IMG/VR virus record: IMGVR_UViG_3300046167_000629
Location: 1-29,281 of that record
Direction: 5' to 3' (one strand)
DNA from: a virus
DNA: 29,281 nucleotides
Made by a program: the position numbers and the translations under genes. The notes below the pieces were generated by a model. The model saw only the letters and a list, made by a program, of their open reading frames with translations. It ran no database searches and was not told where the DNA came from. Positions 1-9,155 of the stretch are shown piece by piece. Positions within the stretch are counted from its first letter, which is position 1; each line of letters begins with the position of its first letter.

Positions 1-1
1 A

Positions 2-1456
2 GGGCTTACAGGGTATGAATCCCTTGCTGCACAAGCCACCGCTCAGGGTGATAACGATGGGGCTGCCGCTATTATGCAGGAAGCTGCAGACAACGCACAA
101 GCCGCTGAAGGTGCAGCCTCTACAGGACCATTGTCTGCCGATGGCATAGCTAAGATGGTTGTGGATTCTGGTATTGCTTCGTCCAACGAAGAAATCCAAG
201 CGATGCTTGCAGACCCTAAAGCATTTTTAGATGCAAAGGGTATTAACCTTTCTGACATTATCCCTAACCTAGACCCTGCTACTGCAGGAACACTACTAGA
301 TCCTAGTAATCCTAATTATGCCCTCAAAGGTCTTGAGAAGTATCTGCCTCAGACAGTTACAGGTGTTGCACCGGTTCGCAGCCCTACTGCAGTAGACCCT
401 GCATCGTTCACCACAGCGACTGCATCTGATCGCATGAACAACCCACAGTTTATTATGGACGCTGCCACAGGCGAAGTTCGTGATGCTAACCTAGTGGACG
501 CAGAAGGCTACACGCTGGACATGAAGGGTTCTGCCACAGGCATTAACGCTGATGGTACAGTGAACCAAACTGGCGAAGCTCTTAACGATTACGCCACACA
601 AAAGTTCAGTTCAATAATCGATACACGAACCGTTGCCGGTAAGCTCATGGCCCAAAACCTTGGCGAAGGTAACTATGTAGATATGAAGTCTACCGTAACC
701 GGACAGCTTGAAATGCTGGCCGATTCTTTTGTTGGCTCAGACGGTGAACCTAAGATCCCTGCATTTGCACAAGCACAGGCCCGTGCAGTAGGACGTACAA
801 TCACATTTAAGGGTATGACCGGTACTGCAGCCACAGCGGCTATGGCTACCGCCCTGATGGAAGCAAGCCTTCCAATTGCACAGCAAGAGGCGCAGTTCTT
901 TCAAACACTCACTGTTAAAAACCTAGACAACAAGCAACAGGCTATCATTAACAAAGCTACGGTTCTGTCTAACTTTGATTTGGCTAACCTAGACGCCCGT
1001 GAGACTGCAGCGGTACAGAATGCCCAAGCCTTCTTAGAGATGGACCTGAATAATCTTACCAACGAACAACAGGCCTTTATGGTTAACACTCAGGCCCGTG
1101 TGCAGGTTCTGCTTGAGGATACACAGCAAGAGAATGCCACCCGCCGGTTTTCTGCAGAAAGTAAGAATGACTTCACTAAGTTCTACACAGAGCTTGGTAC
1201 GCAGGTCGAACAGTTTAACGCTAACCTTTTGTCTGAGCTAAAGCGGTTCAATGCTGGCGAGATTAACGATGCCACAGAGTTCCGTATGGCTTTGGAAAAT
1301 GAGCGCCAACAGTTCTACTCAAAGATGCAATATGCTGTGGATGAATCTAACGCCCGGTGGCGGCAGACCGTTGCAACCACCAATACGCAGATGGCTTATG
1401 ATGCCGCCGCAATCGATACAAAGAACATTCTGGATATTTCGCAAGAAGGGTCTTAA
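2..1456 (+). CDS. Virion (tail-type) structural protein, 5' partial
   Basis: The frame is open from the left edge of the window, so the true start lies outside; the first internal Met is at position 74. The visible part is rich in Ala, Asn, Gln and Thr, lacks Cys, and its second half (from about 900) is helical with many Gln/Asn, as in long fibrous or internal virion proteins. The frame closes at 1456, but the next frame continues with an uninterrupted helical sequence (1457-1555) and then a third frame carries an S74 chaperone domain. Removing one base near 1451 and one near 1557 would give a single polypeptide running to 1869. I therefore read this as the main body of one tail or spike-type protein that is now broken. 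It heads the visible plus-strand virion operon. Structural role is inferred from context and from the S74 tail; no specific family is recognised. Confidence 0.7.
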   Translation, partial: GLTGYESLAAQATAQGDNDGAAAIMQEAADNAQAAEGAASTGPLSADGIAKMVVDSGIASSNEEIQAMLADPKAFLDAKGINLSDIIPNLDPATAGTLLDPSNPNYALKGLEKYLPQTVTGVAPVRSPTAVDPASFTTATASDRMNNPQFIMDAATGEVRDANLVDAEGYTLDMKGSATGINADGTVNQTGEALNDYATQKFSSIIDTRTVAGKLMAQNLGEGNYVDMKSTVTGQLEMLADSFVGSDGEPKIPAFAQAQARAVGRTITFKGMTGTAATAAMATALMEASLPIAQQEAQFFQTLTVKNLDNKQQAIINKATVLSNFDLANLDARETAAVQNAQAFLEMDLNNLTNEQQAFMVNTQARVQVLLEDTQQENATRRFSAESKNDFTKFYTELGTQVEQFNANLLSELKRFNAGEINDATEFRMALENERQQFYSKMQYAVDESNARWRQTVATTNTQMAYDAAAIDTKNILDISQEGS

Positions 1457-1545
1457 CCGCATCTGGGATCGTACAGACAGCACCTTGGATTACTTATTCA
1501 AGGGTGCGGTTAGCGAAGAAGAGTTTGAGATGCGTCTTCTCTTAG

Positions 1546-1869
1546 GTGAGATGCAAGGCACAGGCTGCTACACCACAGAAGGCAAGCCTCTTTGATACAC
1601 TTCTGGGCGGTGCCATCAAAATTGGTGCAGCGGCTGCAGGTGCCTCTGATGTACGACTTAAAGAAAACATTCAGCCCTACGACACACTCAACGGTGTCCA
1701 GTTCTACACATGGGATTGGAACGATACGGCCAAGGAGATCGGCTACGACAAGTATCCAACCATGGGCGTGATCGCACAGGAAGTTCAGAAGACACATCCT
1801 GACACGGTAATTGAGGGGCCAGAGGGCTACCTAATGGTTAATTACGGGAAGCTTAAAAATGAAATTTGA
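1546..1869 (+). CDS. Peptidase S74 intramolecular chaperone domain (C-terminal piece of the tail protein)
   Basis: The frame encodes the S74 hallmark: a D-V-R-L-K-E-N-I start, an F-Y-T-W-D-W-N stretch and a G-V-I-A-Q-E-V-Q segment. S74 domains sit at the C-terminus of phage tail spikes and fibres, help the trimer fold and usually cleave themselves off at the Ser before the D-x-R-L-K motif; here the residue before D-V-R is Ser, as expected. A GTG at 1546 could start it, but there is no clear ribosome-binding site and an S74 domain alone would have nothing to fold. The upstream frame ending in E-M-Q (about 1556) joins smoothly to A-Q-A-A in this frame if one G is removed, so this is probably the C-terminus of the preceding protein. 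Its end overlaps the start of the next gene (1859). Confidence 0.75.
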   Translation: MRCKAQAATPQKASLFDTLLGGAIKIGAAAAGASDVRLKENIQPYDTLNGVQFYTWDWNDTAKEIGYDKYPTMGVIAQEVQKTHPDTVIEGPEGYLMVNYGKLKNEI

Positions 1870-2035
1870 AGACGCAATTGAGAAGTCCATTAAGAGCTTT
1901 CTGAAAGGTAGCATGCCCGAAGAGCTTATGAAGGTTCAGGGCAACCCTGTGATCTACACACCTGATTACATGGATGAGCTAGAGGAAGATCTAGCAGACA
2001 TGGAACCCCTAGAAGATGAGGTGGAAGATGTTTGA
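1859..2035 (+). CDS. Small acidic protein in virion operon, 58 aa
   Basis: ATG at 1859 overlaps the last 11 bases of the S74 frame, and the stop at 2033-2035 overlaps the start of the next gene, so translation is probably coupled. The product begins M-K-F-E-D-A-I-E-K and turns strongly acidic in its second half (a run rich in E, D and L). I do not recognise a family. Its position between a tail-type protein and two internal-virion-type proteins suggests a virion or assembly role, but that is inference only. Confidence 0.6.
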   Translation: MKFEDAIEKSIKSFLKGSMPEELMKVQGNPVIYTPDYMDELEEDLADMEPLEDEVEDV

Positions 2036-2585
2036 TCCAAAGACAATAGGCCCAATACCGGGTGAGAACTACACCGCTGATACTCGTAACTATCCATGGC
2101 ACCGGCCACCAGAGATTGAGACCTATGACGGTACAGTAGAGTACGTCATGGAGCGGATGAATGATGAAACCACCGCAGAGATAGTCTACAGTCTTATGGA
2201 GCTAAAGCGCCCTCTGACTAACATCGTTGCAGGCTTAATGATGCAGGGTATTGGTCGTGGTAAATTCCAGATCGACATGGCTATCTTAGCGGCTGGCCCG
2301 GTCTACCGTTATCTGCAGATCTTAGCCGACAGTGAGAACATTAAATACGAAGATGGTCTAAATGCTAAACGCACACCGATCACCTCCACCACGCTTAAAA
2401 TGATGATGGGTGTTGTGGACGATGTAGATCCCGAAGAGACAGACCCTGAGAGCGCCGTAGAAGCCGTCTCAGAGGGCGAAGGCGGTCTTATGGCACCGGC
2501 ACAGCCTACAGAAGAAATGACCGCCACAGCGGAAGAACAGGCGCTCATGTTGGGCGGCTCTGATACTGAAGAAGAGGTGGTGTAA
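2028..2585 (+). CDS. Virion-region protein with N-Y-P-W-H-R-P-P motif, 185 aa
   Basis: I place the start at ATG 2028 because a GAGGTG sits five bases upstream; an in-frame ATG at 2016 lacks such a site. Near the N-terminus is N-Y-P-W-H-R-P-P-E, a motif I associate with a conserved small protein of marine phages whose function is not established. The middle is helical (about residues 40-110) and the C-terminal 60 residues are acidic and low in complexity, ending in a Glu/Val-rich tail. The stop codon overlaps the next ATG (TAATG at 2583-2587), consistent with one virion operon. It could be an internal head, adaptor or assembly protein; the sequence does not decide. Confidence 0.65.
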   Translation: MFDPKTIGPIPGENYTADTRNYPWHRPPEIETYDGTVEYVMERMNDETTAEIVYSLMELKRPLTNIVAGLMMQGIGRGKFQIDMAILAAGPVYRYLQILADSENIKYEDGLNAKRTPITSTTLKMMMGVVDDVDPEETDPESAVEAVSEGEGGLMAPAQPTEEMTATAEEQALMLGGSDTEEEVV

Positions 2586-4630
2586 TGTCCCTACGGTCAA
2601 CGAAGAGCCGCATCCAAGGTAAGATTGCTTCTGGTGCATTTAATCAGCCTAACAATACACTGGCAGACGCTATCGATACCGGCGCTGGTATTATGGCTAA
2701 AGGGATCATGCGTCAGGCGGAAGAGAAGCGTCTTGAGGAGCGTGAGGCTAAAAAAGAAAAGGCTGCAGAAGCCAGACGCCTCGCCGCAGCGCAAGCTAAA
2801 AAAGAGGCAGAGGCACGGAAGAACCAGCGCATTGCTAATTCTATTGCCCTCCGCTTTGGTATCGACCCCAAAAATGCACAAGGCATGGCATATGTTACTA
2901 ATGAGGTAGAGATCCATGGCACTGATGCCATCGGCGTAATTCAGAAAGACTTTGATGACCGAAAAGTCAATCTATCAGAAGTAGAGGTTACTGAAGACTT
3001 CGTGACAGGTGCTAGCCCCAATCAAGCACCCCCTATGCGTCTGCCTCCAAATCCTGATGGCAGCATGCGTACTACCTTAGATATTGGTGAGGCGATTGAT
3101 GATCTAGAAGCAACTGGTAGCCCCGCCGCTTCTGCCGCACGGTCTGCAGCCGAAAGCCGTTTCAGCCCACAACAGCTAAACAAGGGCGAAGTACAGACAG
3201 AGACCACAACTTCACAAGGGTTTGAATTTAATCCTTTGGCTAAAGACGAAAGCGTGAATATAGATGACTTGAAAAGTCTTGCCACTATGGATTCTACAGA
3301 AAGAGATAACCTAGCATTATCGTTGGCCGAGGCAACCGATCCAGAACTTGTAGCTATTAGAGAAGCCATAGAGCTTATGACTGCCAAAGAAGGTGCAGAT
3401 CTTTCATCTTATTTTACAAACATCACAACGCCTGCTGCAGTAGAAGCAAAGAAACTGTTAGTTCAAAATTCTCCGCTTAGTGCCGAAGATAAGAAGATCG
3501 TATTAGACCAGCTTGAAACTCATTTAACAAAGATTGCTGGTCTCACAGAAGAACTGAAGCTAACGGATCAGACGTTCTATGCAGACATTAAAGGTGAAGA
3601 CGGTACTGTAAGTACTATAGAACTTGTTGCTAAAGAAGGCGGCGGGTTTTACTCATACGCCCTTGATAAGTCTTTTGGATCTACAGACTTTGAAACGGGA
3701 ACTGTTATAAGTGCCGACAATGTAAAAGAAATTAGGAGTGCTGGTTCTCAGGTACAAGAAAAAGTAGTTGCTCCTATGAATGCTCGACGTAGTGATGTAA
3801 CAGATTTACTCCGCAGGGCTGCAGCAATCGATGAACTTGTACTGCAAAGCGATGGTAAGGTTCTTACATTTATTGGTGGGAAACTCCCTGCTATTATAAA
3901 AAGGATCTCCACAGAGTATACAAATCTGAGTGGATTTGTCTCCGGTGTAGAAAATCTTAGTCAAGAAGCATATAAAATTTCCAGTACTCTGGAACCAGAA
4001 AACATGCCTACTGCGGCAGAATTAACTGAGCTAGGTATCAGTGCGGATCAGTACTCAAGGTTTCAGGCACAGGCGATTGAGTTTGCCTATGTGTACGCAC
4101 GAACTGCAATGGGCCAAGAGCGCACCACAGACAAAGATTTTGAGGCAGCATTTAATGTTGTTGTGGCCGGTAGCGATTACGCAACATTTACAAAAAGTTT
4201 GCGTGATTTGGTCAATGAAGGGTACGCTAAAGCCGAGCAACAACACAATCTTCTGCTGACACATCCAAGCATCAAAGCTGCAGGTATGATTCCAAATTCA
4301 GAGAAAGCCTTTGGGGATCAGATCGTGCCTCTGGCTGATTACCTTGAAGGTCAAGACATCCAAGCGCAGCTACAATGGATGAATACGGAGTATCAAGCAC
4401 CGGCTTCAGTAAATGAGCCACCCGCCTCTGGGGAAGTAACACCTCTTAGTGTGGGACAACAGGTTTCTAAAATTAAAAACTTATCTGGCTTTCCGGACTT
4501 TCAGTCAATGTACAATAACCCCAGACGCTCACCAGAAGAAAAAGCTATTTTAGCTAAAAAAATAGCAGAACAGTATGGGGTAGACTCTGCCTCTGTTGCC
4601 CGTGCCCTTGAACAAAAGGTGGAACAATAA
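2585..4630 (+). CDS. Putative internal virion protein, 681 aa
   Basis: A long protein with a charged, coiled-coil-like N-terminal segment (about residues 40-80, Lys/Glu/Ala/Arg rich), a mixed middle and a helical C-terminal half. No enzyme motif is visible. In podovirus-type phages, two or three long Ala/Gln-rich proteins coded in a row late in the virion operon are ejection proteins that leave the capsid with the DNA; position, size and composition here fit that role. It starts by TAATG overlap with the previous gene and ends by TAATG overlap with the next. The function is inferred from context, not from a recognised domain. Confidence 0.7.
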   Translation: MSLRSTKSRIQGKIASGAFNQPNNTLADAIDTGAGIMAKGIMRQAEEKRLEEREAKKEKAAEARRLAAAQAKKEAEARKNQRIANSIALRFGIDPKNAQGMAYVTNEVEIHGTDAIGVIQKDFDDRKVNLSEVEVTEDFVTGASPNQAPPMRLPPNPDGSMRTTLDIGEAIDDLEATGSPAASAARSAAESRFSPQQLNKGEVQTETTTSQGFEFNPLAKDESVNIDDLKSLATMDSTERDNLALSLAEATDPELVAIREAIELMTAKEGADLSSYFTNITTPAAVEAKKLLVQNSPLSAEDKKIVLDQLETHLTKIAGLTEELKLTDQTFYADIKGEDGTVSTIELVAKEGGGFYSYALDKSFGSTDFETGTVISADNVKEIRSAGSQVQEKVVAPMNARRSDVTDLLRRAAAIDELVLQSDGKVLTFIGGKLPAIIKRISTEYTNLSGFVSGVENLSQEAYKISSTLEPENMPTAAELTELGISADQYSRFQAQAIEFAYVYARTAMGQERTTDKDFEAAFNVVVAGSDYATFTKSLRDLVNEGYAKAEQQHNLLLTHPSIKAAGMIPNSEKAFGDQIVPLADYLEGQDIQAQLQWMNTEYQAPASVNEPPASGEVTPLSVGQQVSKIKNLSGFPDFQSMYNNPRRSPEEKAILAKKIAEQYGVDSASVARALEQKVEQ

Positions 4631-7600
4631 TGGCAAGCTTTACGGCAGAAGAACTACAGATCCTAAACCAAAATGGTATCAGTATGGAGGACGGGGTCGA
4701 TGAAACTCCCGGTACTAATTCTGTGGAACCAGAGCCTATTGTAACTCCCGATGAGGGTGCTGGTTTTACTGAATTTCAAGGGGGGACTGAAGCGGAATGG
4801 TCTGAATATGTAGACAACATTATTGCAAAAAATACACCAAAAGACACAGGCCCGGCGCCCATAGTGGATACACGGGATTCCTTTACATATGATAATTTAT
4901 ATGGATCGTATCCCGACCCTACTACAGGTGAAGTAAAAACCAAACCAGATCTGAGCCTGTATGACAGAGTAGGTGCGGCATGGTACAATATGGTGCAGCC
5001 AGAGGGTTCTGACCCCCAGCCTAGTCAGATAGCCAAAGACCAGTATGATACCGATATAGCGCAATGGTCTCAGGCAACCCGTGATCTTTTTGAAGGTGGG
5101 TCGTTTTACACAGAAAACGGTAAACGTGTGTATGACCGTATGATCCCGGTAAATGCCGAAGGACTTCCTGTAACAGGGGATGAAACAATAGCAGACTACC
5201 GGATGGAAAAGGTTCTTATTCCCGACCCGGTCCTAGACGCTTCTGCATTCAACCGTGTTGTTGAACAATCGGCACGAAATATATATCAAGAGTTCGGTGG
5301 TTTAGTAACGGAAGGCGCTATCCTAGAAGAGAGCGAGTTTGCTGCTTCACGGCCAGATCTGGATCAGGCTGGTGGGGAGGATCTTGCAACTTCTATACTC
5401 ACCCTAGCCGCACCTGTTGGGGCTGCTACAAAGGCAGTTAAGTACACCGGCAGGTTTGCAAAGTATTTAGGTAGTGGCCTTAAATCGTCTGAAATCAGTA
5501 AAGCATCTACAGTTACCGCAAATAGTATCGGTACTGCTATTGCGGAAGCAATCGTATCCTCTGAAGGTGACGAAGGTCTTGTAGTAAAAGGTAGTAAGGT
5601 TAGTGACATTCTACCCAATATAAGTGACGCTGCCGCAGAAGATGTTGCCATGGTGGTAGATAGCATGATCATCAATGGTGCTATGGATGGTGTGTTATCT
5701 ATACTGGTAGGGTCCGGTAGATTTTTACTTAACAAGACAAGTGCTGGTTTAAAATTAGCAAATAAAGAAGCCCTTAAAACAGCGGTTCGGGACGGGACCG
5801 TTCTTGAGGTTGTTAAATATCTAGACCCAGAATTTGTTAACCTAAATCCTGTTGAAATGAAGCTGCGTCTTAGGGCGCTTGCAGGTGTTTTGAATGACAA
5901 TAGGGTTATCAATCTAAGTCTTGGTGATGCAACCAAAGCAATAGACACAGATACTACAAACGCCATTATGATGGGTTCGGAGGCCTACATAAGAGAAACC
6001 CGTGCTGGCATGAAGGACAAGCTTAGTGAGGCAGAGTTTGAACAGTTTGTGATGGATGAGGCCGCAAAGATGTCTACATCTATGATTGGCCTTTTCCGCA
6101 GCCAGCAAAGCAACCCAATGGTACAAGCGGGTGCTGATCGCATCCCTAACGAAATTGCTGGGTTTATGTCTGAGACAGCAGGTAACCTTGCGGGTGAAGG
6201 GCGTACAATTGATCAAGCGGCACAAGGTTTAGCCGAAGATGTAGTAAGACAATCTGACGTAAGGGTAGCAGAAATAACGGCTAAAGCAGACGATGTAGCC
6301 AGACAAACAGAGGAGATACTGGCGACACAGGCAACGGTAGTACAGGACAACCCTATTGTTCAGGATCTCATAGCAGAGAACACAGGAAACTACGGCCTGT
6401 TTAACACTAACAGTGCAGAGGTTCGTCAGGAGCTTACAGATATTGTTGCTAGTGAAGGCTACGCTGTATTTAAGAGTACTATGGATCAGGTTGATGCTGC
6501 TTATAAAGCCTTACCGGAAGCCTCAATCGATGCAGAACTTTTACGCAATCAGCTTCTTGAGGTTACCCGTGCTGCAGACGCATTAGACGGTTCCGGTGGC
6601 CGGGCCGCTGCGGTCCTTCGTGATGTATTCGAGGGGTTTTCCCCGCAACGTGTGGGTACTCGCACAGACCCAATTCCTGTGGCAGGTGAAGCTTCTAGTA
6701 GCGCCATACTGGAAACACCGGATCAAGTAATTGAACGAATAACGCAAGAGGTGTCGTTTAAGGATCTGTACAATCTTAAAGCAAGGCTGGCGTCTGTAAT
6801 AGATAGCTACAGAAATGATCCAACCATCCAACGCAGATTGATTGAATTTAGAAATCACATCACTGACGCAGATACCGGACAACTGGCACACGTTATTGCT
6901 ACTTCTGAAGAAGGTGTTTCTGCAGCGTATAAAGCTGCGGATGATAAATATAAGCTGGCAATGTCCACATTTACTAACTCAGAACCTATAAAACGTCTTA
7001 CAGATAAAATGCAGGATGTACGCCGCTTTGATACGGAGCGTGGGCAGATACCGGGAGATTTTGGGCGAAACGAACCTAACATGATTCTTGGCTCCAACCA
7101 GTTCGTCGATGAAGTTGTTGGAGACCAAACCGGCACACTAATGGGCCAACTCCGCACCATGCTTAGTTCCGTGCGCCCAGATACAGAATTAAATGGTGCC
7201 TTTAGGGATCTGTTTAGGGCGCAGGCTGCTAATGCTCTTCGTGATGCTGTGCAATCTGGTGTCGCAAAAGGAACCGATACACCAGAGAACCTTTTGTTTG
7301 AGGCCTTCCGCCCGGTACGGGAGCAACTGCAAGCTTTAGGAGACACCGATCTTCTAAATGATATGACTGAGGCTTATCAGCAAATTCAGAAGACCTATGG
7401 AAACTTGGGCGATATTGCACTGGCTAATGATGAGCTTATAAAAAGCTACGGGGAAGATATACTAAGGGCACAAGAGGGTATTGTGGGCATGCTTATAGAC
7501 ACGCCCGGTAAACCAAACCCTACTGGTGTTTTCGGTCCCGTAGCAAGTACACCTACCTCAAGTGCTAGAAATAAACTGGCTGGTATTATGGGGTCAGAAA

Positions 7601-8346
7601 ATTCTGAAAACCGCATCAAAGAGCTAATGGATAAGATTGCTACATTGCCAGACCAGTTTCAAAGGGATCAAGCAATAGACGCCCTAAAAGCGATTTCTCT
7701 AGAAAATATAGGGACACGTTTAATAGGTGCATCACCTACCGCCTTGAAGTCGGGTACAAAAGCCCGTGGCAATGTATCACTAGGTGCTGTTAAGAAGTTA
7801 AGCGAAGACGAAGCTAGTAATCTGCTTAAATCCATAAATGTTGTTTATGGGCAAGACAGTCAAATGTCTGATGCAATTATTGCTCTCGTTAATACAATGT
7901 ACGACACATCCATCCCAAGTCGGTTAAGAGTTTCACAGGCGGGGTCTGATACAATCATCAATGCCGCACGGGACTCCAACATTAGGGACGCCGTTTCTAC
8001 AGCAATACTTTTAACTGCCGGTTACATGAACCCTACAGCGGCTATGCTTCGTAGGATGACTTCTGTGCCTGTGGCAGAAGCAGAACAGCTACAGAAAACC
8101 GTGGCTGCACACACCCTTGCTACAGTCGTAGCTAATCGAAAAGACTTTGAGACTATGTTGAAGTTACTTGCTGATGGTAACGAACCTTCCGCAATAGAAA
8201 TAGCTAAGAAGATAGCTGCGGAGACAGGTAACGCATCTATCTTAGGTTTGCGTTACGAGGTTCGAGTGCAAGAAGAGGATGTGTTCGGCGAGGAGGACGC
8301 AGGTAGCATAGACAGGGATATGATGCAGGTGTTCGGTTACCAATAA
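4630..8346 (+). CDS. Putative large internal virion (ejection) protein, 1238 aa
   Basis: The longest gene in the window and the last of the virion operon. It has an acidic N-terminus, an Ala/Gly-rich weakly hydrophobic segment near residues 250-285 (two short stretches that could be amphipathic helices), and long helical regions rich in Ala, Glu, Asp, Thr and Asn. I see no lysozyme or transglycosylase active-site motif such as some large ejection proteins carry. Size is close to that of T7 gp16 (about 1300 aa), and place and composition fit the same ejection-protein role, but no sequence family is recognised. The frame is intact over 3.7 kb, unlike several shorter genes here. It ends two bases before a hairpin terminator that faces the opposite operon. 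Confidence 0.7.
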   Translation: MASFTAEELQILNQNGISMEDGVDETPGTNSVEPEPIVTPDEGAGFTEFQGGTEAEWSEYVDNIIAKNTPKDTGPAPIVDTRDSFTYDNLYGSYPDPTTGEVKTKPDLSLYDRVGAAWYNMVQPEGSDPQPSQIAKDQYDTDIAQWSQATRDLFEGGSFYTENGKRVYDRMIPVNAEGLPVTGDETIADYRMEKVLIPDPVLDASAFNRVVEQSARNIYQEFGGLVTEGAILEESEFAASRPDLDQAGGEDLATSILTLAAPVGAATKAVKYTGRFAKYLGSGLKSSEISKASTVTANSIGTAIAEAIVSSEGDEGLVVKGSKVSDILPNISDAAAEDVAMVVDSMIINGAMDGVLSILVGSGRFLLNKTSAGLKLANKEALKTAVRDGTVLEVVKYLDPEFVNLNPVEMKLRLRALAGVLNDNRVINLSLGDATKAIDTDTTNAIMMGSEAYIRETRAGMKDKLSEAEFEQFVMDEAAKMSTSMIGLFRSQQSNPMVQAGADRIPNEIAGFMSETAGNLAGEGRTIDQAAQGLAEDVVRQSDVRVAEITAKADDVARQTEEILATQATVVQDNPIVQDLIAENTGNYGLFNTNSAEVRQELTDIVASEGYAVFKSTMDQVDAAYKALPEASIDAELLRNQLLEVTRAADALDGSGGRAAAVLRDVFEGFSPQRVGTRTDPIPVAGEASSSAILETPDQVIERITQEVSFKDLYNLKARLASVIDSYRNDPTIQRRLIEFRNHITDADTGQLAHVIATSEEGVSAAYKAADDKYKLAMSTFTNSEPIKRLTDKMQDVRRFDTERGQIPGDFGRNEPNMILGSNQFVDEVVGDQTGTLMGQLRTMLSSVRPDTELNGAFRDLFRAQAANALRDAVQSGVAKGTDTPENLLFEAFRPVREQLQALGDTDLLNDMTEAYQQIQKTYGNLGDIALANDELIKSYGEDILRAQEGIVGMLIDTPGKPNPTGVFGPVASTPTSSARNKLAGIMGSENSENRIKELMDKIATLPDQFQRDQAIDALKAISLENIGTRLIGASPTALKSGTKARGNVSLGAVKKLSEDEASNLLKSINVVYGQDSQMSDAIIALVNTMYDTSIPSRLRVSQAGSDTIINAARDSNIRDAVSTAILLTAGYMNPTAAMLRRMTSVPVAEAEQLQKTVAAHTLATVVANRKDFETMLKLLADGNEPSAIEIAKKIAAETGNASILGLRYEVRVQEEDVFGEEDAGSIDRDMMQVFGYQ

Positions 8347-8347
8347 G

Positions 8348-8375
8348 AAAACCCCCCAGACCGAAATCTGAGGGG
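8348..8375 (-). terminator. Rho-independent terminator for leftward transcription
   Basis: A hairpin with arms 8352-8360 (CCCCCCAGA) and 8367-8375 (TCTGAGGGG), one C-A mismatch, followed on the minus strand by a U run (8351-8348). It would stop leftward transcripts from entering the virion genes. A near-identical copy lies at 8868-8895. Confidence 0.8.
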
Positions 8376-8685
8376 CATGTTCACTTAACAAAGGGTTAGT
8401 AACGCCCTTCAACCTAACTAATAACAGTAGAGCTATCGGGTCAAATGATTCGGTAGCTTTTCTGCTTTTATGGGGTGCGTATACACAACTCTATGTAGTA
8501 GGTTGTTAGCTAAAATTTACAACATGAGGTGTTTTGTTTAGTATTTTCAGTGTCAATACTGAATATTTAACGAATACTTTATATAGTAGGTTCATCCCTA
8601 AACGAATCTGGCCCATAATCTTACTACGGCAGCGATTAGTAACCGCAACTACCGCCGTAATGTTCACTTAGCAAAGGGCTACGAT
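8376..8685. other. Gene-free stretch between converging operons
   Basis: No convincing gene. It holds a rightward terminator (8431-8470), a palindrome TTCAGT-gtcaat-ACTGAA at about 8547-8564, and two similar AT-rich words (TATGTAGTAGG near 8493 and TATATAGTAGG near 8581) that may be promoter -10 regions. A repeated word TGTTCACTTA-(A/G)-CAAAGGG-(T/C)-TA occurs near 8379 and again near 8661, just before the 58-aa gene. Confidence 0.5.
8431..8470 (+). terminator. Rho-independent terminator of the virion operon
   Basis: Arms AGCTATCG (8431-8438) and CGGTAGCT (8451-8458) pair over eight bases with one G-U, followed by a T-rich tail. This is the first rightward terminator after the 1238-aa gene. 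Confidence 0.7.
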
Positions 8686-8862
8686 ATGTTATTAACAGCA
8701 AGACAGGCGCATGACTTAGGTCTCGCACTATTAGATGCTTCTGGTAGGAGCATGAGGTCAGAACAACAGCAAATGGTGGTTTGTACCGTGGATACGGCTA
8801 CAGCAATTGATTACCAAGAAGGCTGTTCATACGATCCCGACACGGACACGATTGTGTTCTAA
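8686..8862 (+). CDS. Small protein, 58 aa, moron-like
   Basis: An open frame from ATG 8686 to TAA 8862. The product starts M-L-L-T-A, continues with A-H-D-L-G-L-A-L-L-D-A-S, and ends acidic. The same pattern (M-I-L-T-A, E-L-G-E-A-L-L-D-A-S) occurs in a broken minus-strand gene at 25403-25577, which supports this frame as real coding sequence. The gene lies on the plus strand between operons, behind AT-rich possible promoter sequence, and is bracketed by two almost identical hairpins (8348-8375 and 8868-8895). That is the layout of a moron: a gene added to a phage with its own signals. Function unknown. Confidence 0.6.
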   Translation: MLLTARQAHDLGLALLDASGRSMRSEQQQMVVCTVDTATAIDYQEGCSYDPDTDTIVF

Positions 8863-8867
8863 AAAGT

Positions 8868-8895
8868 AAAACCCCCCAGACCTAAATCTGAGGGG
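8868..8895 (-). terminator. Second leftward terminator, near copy of 8348-8375
   Basis: Arms CCCCCCAGA (8872-8880) and TCTGAGGGG (8887-8895) match those of the first copy exactly; only the loop differs (cctaaa against ccgaaa). The U run is on the minus strand. Confidence 0.75.
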
Positions 8896-8899
8896 TTCC

Positions 8900-8927
8900 A
8901 ATTAAAACCGAAACGGAAGCGACCAAA
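8900..8927 (+). promoter_or_regulatory. Orphan copy of the repeated leader
   Basis: AATTAAAACCGAAA, then CGGAAG, then CGACCAAA, matching the leader found just before four plus-strand genes in the right arm (25838, 26976, 27451, 28448). Here no ATG follows; a hairpin comes 30 bases later. As at the other sites, a hairpin (8872-8895) lies directly upstream. Confidence 0.5.
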
Positions 8928-8958
8928 CTTCCAGCTTCAAATATATTATACGCTTAGG

Positions 8959-8996
8959 GCGCTCCGAGGTCAATGCCACGGGGCGCTTTATTCTTT
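8959..8996 (+). terminator. Possible rightward terminator
   Basis: Arms GCGCTCCGAGG (8959-8969) and CCACGGGGCGC (8976-8986) with a six-base loop and one A-A mismatch, followed by TTTATTCTTT. It would block rightward transcription into the end of the minus-strand operon. Confidence 0.5.
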
Positions 8997-9155
8997 ATGA
9001 AACATGTCTTCTACCAACAGCCATAGCGTCATTACAGGCCATGCGAACACGAACAAAAGGTACATCACTTTAGAGGAACCTTCTTCTGGCTCAAAGTTTA
9101 GAGTCATAAACAGTGAACCTATTAAATACAGGCAACCGGACAGGTATAAATCCAT
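8988..9155 (-). CDS. Small protein with two membrane segments, 55 aa
   Basis: ATG at 9155 overlaps the PhoH stop (TAATG on the minus strand); a longer frame exists upstream but would lie inside phoH. The product has two hydrophobic stretches, about residues 2-20 and 29-47, with a short acidic linker (E-P-E-E-G) between and a charged C-terminus. It is the last gene of the long minus-strand operon. Two-segment small membrane proteins at operon ends in phages are sometimes holins, but no endolysin is seen nearby, so I leave it as a membrane protein of unknown role. Confidence 0.55.
   Translation of the reverse strand: MDLYLSGCLYLIGSLFMTLNFEPEEGSSKVMYLLFVFAWPVMTLWLLVEDMFHKE

Noticed and set aside
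8988-9155. A holin call for the two-segment membrane protein
   Set aside because: No endolysin or spanin is adjacent, and two hydrophobic segments alone are not enough.
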